Made by a program: the position numbers and the translations under genes. This document shows, in pieces, positions 6,486 through 10,840 of a DNA stretch of 10,840 nucleotides. Numbering within the stretch: position 1 is the stretch's first letter; each line of letters begins with the position of its first letter. Origin of the DNA: Pavlovales sp. CCMP2436 (lineage: Eukaryota; Haptophyta; Pavlovophyceae; Pavlovales); the NCBI GenBank assembly GCA_026770615.1, contig MU632402.1, positions 1 through 10,840 of the forward strand, written 5' to 3'. Under the pieces are notes generated by a model. That model was not told the origin of the DNA, ran no database searches, and saw nothing but the letters and a program-made list of their open reading frames with translations.

Positions 6486-7296
6486 ATGGGCAATGTCTTA
6501 ATTTTACTCGCCGCGGCGCCGCTGGCCGTGGCCTTCTCTGCGCGGGGGCGCGGCCCGAGCGCGCTGCGGCTACAGCATCAGCCACTCACACGGATCGCGG
6601 GCCGCGCGCGCGCTGCGCCCGCGTGCGTGCTCGACTTTGGGGAATGCCTGTCGCTATTCCTCGCGACGGGCAACCTCGCTTGCCTCGCCGACGCCGGTGT
6701 CTCGCCCGACGCGCTGCCCATCTCGGTGGTGGACGACGTGGTCGCGGGGCTAACGGGTGGCTTCGTTGGCGTCTCTGGCACCGTCGTCACGCTCGAGCTG
6801 AGTAAGCAGCAGCTCAAGGAGGAGGTGCGACGTGCCCGGTCATTGCTGCCCCTCCAGCAGCCCTCTCAGGCCCGACCACCCGTCCGAAGGGGCCATCGAC
6901 CGCAGTCCCCGCCACCGTCTAAACACGACACCCGCCACTGCTCCACCCGCGCGCGCTACCCTGTGCCACACACAGGTGAAATGCCAGTACTGCAACGGTG
7001 CGGGCGCGCTCACATGCGGCATCTGCTGCGGCGCCGGCTGCGACGCGTGCGACGGCAAAGGCCTCGTGAAGTGCGTCTCCTGCGGCGGCTCGGGGCGCGC
7101 AGTTTCGAGCGACGTTCAGAAAGAGCAGTTCCGCGCCATCTTCGGGCTATTCCCCGAGATGCGCTACGGACCCGAGTCCACAATGTTCGACGAGCGCGAG
7201 GACGACTCAACCGGCTTGGATTGGATCGGCGCGGGATCCGAGCCGAGCACCCCCGTGTCACCCGGAGCTGCGGCGAATCTCAAGCGGGAAAGCTAG
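6486..7296 (+). CDS. plastid-targeted DnaJ-type zinc-finger protein (2 exons)
   Basis: Exons 6486-6824 and 6976-7296 encode 219 aa. The intron 6825-6975 (GAG|GTGCGA to CACACAG) is phase 0. Residues 1-17 are a signal peptide (MGNVLILLAAAPLAVA) and Phe17 begins an Arg-rich transit-like stretch, the bipartite leader typical of complex red plastids. Residues about 82-104 form a glycine-rich hydrophobic segment, probably a membrane helix. Residues 116-153 hold four CxxCxGxG motifs: CQYCNGAG, CGICCGAG, CDACDGKG and CVSCGGSG, which bind two zinc ions in the DnaJ cysteine-rich domain. There is no J domain. Plant proteins of this layout (BSD2, LQY1, ORANGE) act as plastid chaperones or in thiol exchange, for Rubisco, photosystem II or carotenoid enzymes; which of these applies cannot be told from sequence. 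The tail from about 185 is acidic, then Ser/Pro-rich. The start at ATG 6486 gives the clean leader. Confidence 0.85.
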
Positions 7297-7706
7297 GCGC
7301 AGAAAAGGACAATAACGCCGTTGGCGACCGGAGATGATTCCGCGCGGAACTGAGCGGAGGCACTAAGCCGAGCTGCACCGGTGAACGGTGTGCACAGCAC
7401 TCTTCGTGTTGGGCAGTCCCCAGAGTCGAAATAGCGAAGGAATTGTATTTGTTGATGCGGAGTTGCCAGCTCTTGAAGTCGAGCAGCGAACTGCTCCCGA
7501 TCCCGGCTCATGGTTCTATTTCTGCCCCGTTGGATATCGGATTAGATGCACCAGCACAATTTTTTTAAAATAACAATATAATACAGCTCACGTGTTTTTG
7601 GTCATTATTGACCGTGTGCAGACTAGTTAGTCTTAGTTACATATAGGGTGGCGCACAAGTCAGCGCAGCCGACTAAGGCACGCATCAAGCAATGGGCGAC
7701 ACGGTG
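7297..7706. other. intergenic region after the zinc-finger gene
   Basis: It holds the likely 3' UTR of the zinc-finger gene, then AT-rich sequence with a T/A run near 7560-7580. Short open frames at 7293-7573 have no recognisable features. The 14-mer ttagtcttagttac at 7627-7640 also occurs in intron 3 of the surface-protein gene (3322-3335). No RNA gene is apparent. Confidence 0.55.
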
Positions 7707-7888
7707 CTCAGACCAGAACAACTTTCAGGACATTCAAACGCCAGCTTAAATCAGAATTCCTATTAGTTTTAATATACTTTCAGGACATTTCGACGCGCCA
7801 GCTTGAATATCTATTAGCAATGTATTACTGATTACTGATAGGAATTCAAGCTGGCGTTTGAATATCCTGAAAGTTGTGCTGGTCTGAG
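7707..7888. mobile_element. 182-bp foldback (MITE-like) element
   Basis: The two ends are long inverted repeats. CTCAGACCAG at 7707-7716 pairs with CTGGTCTGAG at 7879-7888, and the match continues inward for about 41 nt with two mismatches (AACAACTTTCAGGACATTCA on the left), then resumes as GAATTCCTAT after a 6-nt offset. The core at about 7776-7806 contains a further partial copy of the arm (ACTTTCAGGACATT...GCCAGCTTGAAT). There is no transposase and no obvious target-site duplication. It may be a MITE, a foldback element or a simple inverted duplication. Confidence 0.55.
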
Positions 7889-8169
7889 ACTAAAATATTA
7901 GTATAAAGCGTTACAATAAATGTTTAACTAACTAGATTGCAACTATTTAATAGTAAAATATATGCGCTGCAAGTGGGAGGCTGTCCATCCCGGGCCTGCG
8001 GAGCGGGAAGACGGCAGCGGCGGCGGCCCCGCACTTCTCCGCAGCGCCGCTAAACCTAAAAAACCCGCATCTTCCACGATGTCGGCCGTTGGCTGACGCT
8101 GATTGGCGAGAGAGCCAGTACTCGGGGGGGAACTCATGGGCACTGTTGGGCCGCCGCGCGGGGCCCACT
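7889..8169. other. spacer and possible 5' part of the low-complexity gene
   Basis: 7889-7956 is AT-rich and includes CTAACTAAC, branch-point-like, followed by AATAG. From 7957 the frame of the following CDS is open but has no ATG until 8170. In a different frame, ATG 7962 opens a 44-codon ORF (MRCKWEAVHPG ... AAKPKKPASS) ending at 8094-8096. Either could be the true N-terminus if an intron or an upstream exon is missing here. Confidence 0.35.
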
Positions 8170-10130
8170 ATGTTGACAGCAGGATGTGACTCGGACAGCC
8201 AATGCAGCACCCTCATCGCGGCAATCCTCATGCTGGGCGAGACGCTGCTCGAAGGGATGAAGGCGGCTGGGCAGCTCGCGGCCCAGCTGAGCGAGACTGG
8301 GCAGCCGCCGAGAGGGGACGTGCGGCTGTCGAGAGAGCTACCGCGGCGCGCCAACGAAATCGCCAAGCGTGATACGAAGGACAGCTTCCAGCCTGCCTGC
8401 GCCCGACTCGACGAGTCACTGGAGGGGCAGAAGCCAAGCACGGGCGAGCTGCAGCCGAGCGTGCTGGCGCTGGGCGAGACACAGGGTACGTTGGACGAGC
8501 CGCCGACCCCGTCGCTCTGGATGGACAAGCCTACGCCCGCCTTTAAGCTATTCTCGAAGGAGATGCCCCGGCCAGCGCCGACGCAGCGGTGCTGCGACTG
8601 CTGGCAAAGCCTACACCGCGTGTGTCGCCCAGTGCAGTCTGCACTGCTGGGTGCGCCGCCGATGCTGGGCGCCATGACCAGCACGTCGAGCACCACGGGC
8701 GGCGGGCCGGGCGTCGCGGCCAGCGCGCAGAGCGCCGTGGGCAGCGCGCCGGACACCGCGGCCGGCGCGCCGAACGCCGAGGCCAGCGTGCCGAGCGCCA
8801 CGGCCGGCGCGCCGAGCGCCACGGTCGGCGCGCCGAGCGCCGCAGCCGGCGCACCGAGCGCCGCGGCCAGCGCGCTGAGCGCCGTGGGCAGCGAGCCGGG
8901 CGCCGCGGTCGGCGCGCAGAGCGCCGCGGCAAGCGCGCCGAGCGCCATGGGCAACGCGTCGGGCGCCGCGGCCGGTGTGCCGTACGCCACGGCCAGCGCG
9001 CCGAGCACCGCGGCTGGCGCGCCGAGCGCCGCGGCCAGCGCGCCGAACGCCAAGGGCAGCGCGCCGAGCGCCAAGGGCAGCGCGCCGAGCTCAGCGGCTG
9101 GCAGCGCGCCTTCCGCTGGGCGGGTCGGCGCCCCTGCCAAAGGCCAAGGGCGATTGGCGCGCGACCTGGGGCTCCAACTTGCGTACAGGGCACAACTGCG
9201 GGCGCAGAGGAGTACATGCCGCAAATCTACACGCGCCGGCAACTCGGAGGGCTGGATTATGGTCGGGCCCACGCTCTCGTTACTTGCGATCGAGGGCGCG
9301 ATCCGACCCAACAAGGCTCAATCGACCGCACAAACGCCAAGATTGCAGCTAAGGCGCAATCTGCTGCCAAAGCCGCCTCCGTCGCCGCCACCGAAGCTGC
9401 TGCTGCCAGCGCCGCAGACGCCGCTGCCGCCACCGCTGTGGTCGCACTTGCCGCCACAGCCGCAGCAACCGCAGAGATGGTGAAGCTCGAGAGCGCGGTT
9501 GCTGCGAGCCTAGCGCCGGTGCGTCCCCCTCCACCCTTGGTAAAGGCGAAGATGGGCACGGCCGCAAGCTCGGCGGCAGGCTTGGCGGCGGCCGGCACAG
9601 TAAGTTCGACGAAGGAGAGGCAGCGACACTCAACTGCTGGCTCACCTGCGGCCGACTCTGCCCCGGGCAAGCGCCCTGCTCAGCACGCGCCAGCACCTCT
9701 TACATCCATCTACGTGGAGTCCAGAGAGGAGTACGAAATAACCATGGCCATCATGCAGTCGAGGAGAGACGAGCTCATGCAGGCCGAGTACGAGACCAGG
9801 AGTTCGGCCGCTGCAATTGCAGCCGTCACCGCCGCACTCGCCGCGCTACAAGCCGCCGCCGCTGCCCCGCCCGTCGACGTGAAGAAGACAGCCGAGGGTG
9901 CAGCTGGGCACGCAAGCGAGCGTGCTGCTGTACGCCGTGGGGACACAGGGGGCGGCCGCACACGGGCTCGACAGCAGGGAGAGCAGTGCCAGCTGCCGCC
10001 CCGTGAGCAGCAGCAGCCGCCCCGTGAGCAGCAGCAGAGAGAGCAACAGCAGCCGCCGCCCCGAGAGCGGCACCAGCGCCTGCTGCTACTCCGTGAGCAG
10101 CTACAGCGCCAGCAGCCGCCCGGAGAGCAG
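8170..10130 (+). CDS. low-complexity Ala/Pro/Gln-rich protein, possibly decayed
   Basis: I do not recognise this gene. From ATG 8170 the frame encodes about 180 residues of ordinary-looking sequence with GC-ending codons (MLTAGCDSDSQC, then helical segments, and CCDCWQSLHRVC near 140). Next come 18 heptads of the type A-S-A-P-S-A-A. Coding character then moves to another frame; an intron of 65 nt (CGG|GTCGGC at 9124 to GCGTACAG at 9188) would join the two in phase 0 and give SAPSAGR-GTTAGAEEYMP. The second part has a poly-Ala region around 9350-9475, a more complex helix (SIYVESREEYEITMAIMQSR at 9708-9767) and a Gln/Pro-rich tract. It stops at TAA 10131, although the Gln-rich reading continues in the same frame afterwards. 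The minus strand is also open over 7947-9314, but as Ala/Leu repeats without an ATG at its start. Confidence 0.4.
8713..9090. repeat. 21-bp minisatellite, 18 copies without indels
   Basis: Eighteen consecutive 21-bp units of the form gcc-gcg-gcc-rgc-gcg-ccg-agc cover 378 bp exactly. Copies differ by many substitutions, for example aag, atg, gag or gtg in the second triplet, but none changes the length. In the plus frame they encode a seven-residue repeat A-x-x-S/G-A-P-S. No stop arises in several frames on both strands because of the composition. Confidence 0.9.
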
Positions 10131-10640
10131 TAACAGCGTCAGCTGCCGCCCGGAGAGCAGCAGCAGGGAGAGCAGCAACAGGGAGAGCAGAGCCAGCGCC
10201 AGCTACCGCCCCGTGAGCAGCAGCAGCCGTCGCCCAGAGAGCAGCACCAGCGCCAGCTGCCGCCCAGTGAGCAGCAGCAACAGCAGCCGCCGCCTGGAGA
10301 GCAGCACCAGGGAGAGCAGCAGCAGCCGACGCCTGGAGAGCAGCACCAGCGCCAGTTGCCGCCCCTTGAGCATCAGCAGCCGCCCGGAGAGCAGCAGCCG
10401 CCTCACCGAGAGCAGCGCCAGCTACCGCCCGGAGAGCAGCAGCAGCGCCAGCTGCCGCCCGGAGAGCATCAGCAGGGAGAGCAGAAGCAGCAGCCGCCGG
10501 AGAGCAGCAGCAGCAGCCGCCCCGAGAACAGCGCCATCAGCCGCCTGGAGAGCAGCACCAGCGCCAGCTGCCGCCCCGTGAGCAGCACCAGCGCCAGCTG
10601 CCGCTCCGTGAGCAGCAGCAGCAGCTGCAGCAGCCACGAC
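9975..10640. repeat. degenerate CAG-rich repeat tract
   Basis: Imperfect units combine CAGCAGC runs with CAGCTGCCGCCCxGWGAGCAG. In the frame continuous with the upstream CDS this encodes Gln-rich blocks such as QLPPREQQQ and PPGEQHQ. In the next frame the same DNA encodes Ser/Arg/Cys-rich repeats (SASCRPVSSS). Unit lengths vary, unlike the strict 21-bp array upstream. Confidence 0.85.
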
Positions 10641-10727
10641 AGCGCAGCAGCAACCGCTTGGGGGCGAGGGTGGGCACCGCCAGACGTGCTCCTGCGTGGC
10701 ACGCAGCAGCTGGACGCACTCCCGTAG
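10134..10727 (+). pseudogene. downstream continuation of the Gln-rich reading
   Basis: After TAA 10131-10133 the same frame continues open to TAG 10725-10727. It reads QRQLPPGEQQQ and similar until about 10498, where one C is missing from a ccgcccgg unit (ccgccgg at 10494-10500) and the Gln reading moves to another frame. The stop replaces a codon flanked by CAG on both sides, as expected from CAA to TAA. This looks like decay of a once longer Gln-rich protein, though an unseen intron or a sequence error could also explain it. Confidence 0.35.
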
Positions 10728-10840
10728 CCGGGCCGCTGTCGCATCCTATGCCCAGGAGGAGAGGCAGGCGCGGGCTCAGCTGCGCCACCTGAAGTTGAAG
10801 GCCAGTGGAGGGGTGGCCTCATCCAAGCGATACTCCGGTT
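10612..10840 (+). CDS. partial coding-like segment at the window end
   Basis: From about 10725 one frame reads SRAAVASYAQEERQ, then ARAQLRHLKLKASGG and SSKRYSG, ending at the window edge. It is open from 10612 and has the mixed, helical composition of a coiled coil, unlike the repeats before it. It is in a third frame relative to the Gln-rich reading, so it needs an intron or a frame change to belong to the upstream gene. No start is visible; it may be an exon of the same gene. Confidence 0.25.

Noticed and set aside
6113..6585. Small ORFs in the second divergent promoter
   Set aside because: They overlap on both strands, show no domain or conserved feature, and lie between two well-supported start codons.
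8589..9120. Early part of the second plus frame (RRGQRAERRG repeats)
   Set aside because: It is an out-of-frame reading of the 21-bp array; only the part after about 9189 looks coding.
7947..9314. Minus-strand 455-codon open frame
   Set aside because: It opens with TTG, consists largely of Ala/Leu repeats forced by the 21-bp array, and the plus frame before the array has better codon usage and composition.
10131..10133. Stop-codon reassignment (TAA as Gln)
   Set aside because: TAA and TAG serve as apparent stops elsewhere in the window, including the zinc-finger gene (TAG) and the 1617 ORF (TAA), and a nearby one-base loss points to decay instead.
9898..10581. Ser/Arg/Cys-rich plus ORF over the CAG tract
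   Set aside because: It is an alternative frame of the same repeat. The Gln frame is continuous with the upstream Ala-rich and SIYVESREEYE segment and is preferred.

Overview
This is nuclear DNA of a eukaryotic alga, most likely one with a complex (red-lineage secondary) plastid such as a haptophyte or another chromist. The reasons are the very GC-rich exons next to AT-rich introns and spacers full of simple repeats, GT-AG introns with branch-point-like sequences and pyrimidine tracts, and a zinc-finger protein whose N-terminus looks like a signal peptide followed by an A|F cleavage and a basic transit peptide. There are no bacterial operons or ribosome binding sites. The organism assignment is inference; no marker gene is present.

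Layout. 1-92 is a 17-bp tandem repeat. 424-1459 holds minus-strand material: a possible 70-residue ORF, a direct ~104-bp duplication, and a small protein that begins like an N-myristoylated protein, has AVxVADK heptads and one membrane helix. 1460-1616 is a short divergent promoter, followed by a plus-strand ORF (1617-2351) for an acidic single-pass membrane protein that ends near an AATAAA signal. The centre (2444-6106, minus) is best read as one four-exon gene for a 673-residue cell-surface protein: signal peptide, about six Cys-Cys repeats, a long Ser-Pro/Pro-rich stalk, one membrane helix and a short tail. Its three proposed introns join in compatible phases. 6107-6485 is a second divergent promoter. 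6486-7296 (plus) is a two-exon gene for a plastid-directed DnaJ-type zinc-finger protein. 7297-7956 is intergenic and carries a 182-bp foldback element. 8170 to the end is low-complexity plus-strand coding-like sequence: an 18-copy 21-bp repeat, an Ala-rich section, then a Gln/Pro-rich CAG repeat broken by a stop and a one-base loss.

What stands out. Exon heads and tails of the surface-protein gene recur as partial, imperfect copies inside the neighbouring introns. The two clearest copied acceptors would, if used, truncate the protein before its stalk and membrane anchor. The two divergent promoters share a TCGATCGA palindrome followed by a TTTTGGCG (E2F-like) element. All splice calls are by eye and need transcript support. 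No RNA genes, CRISPR arrays, viral genes or classical transposase genes were seen.
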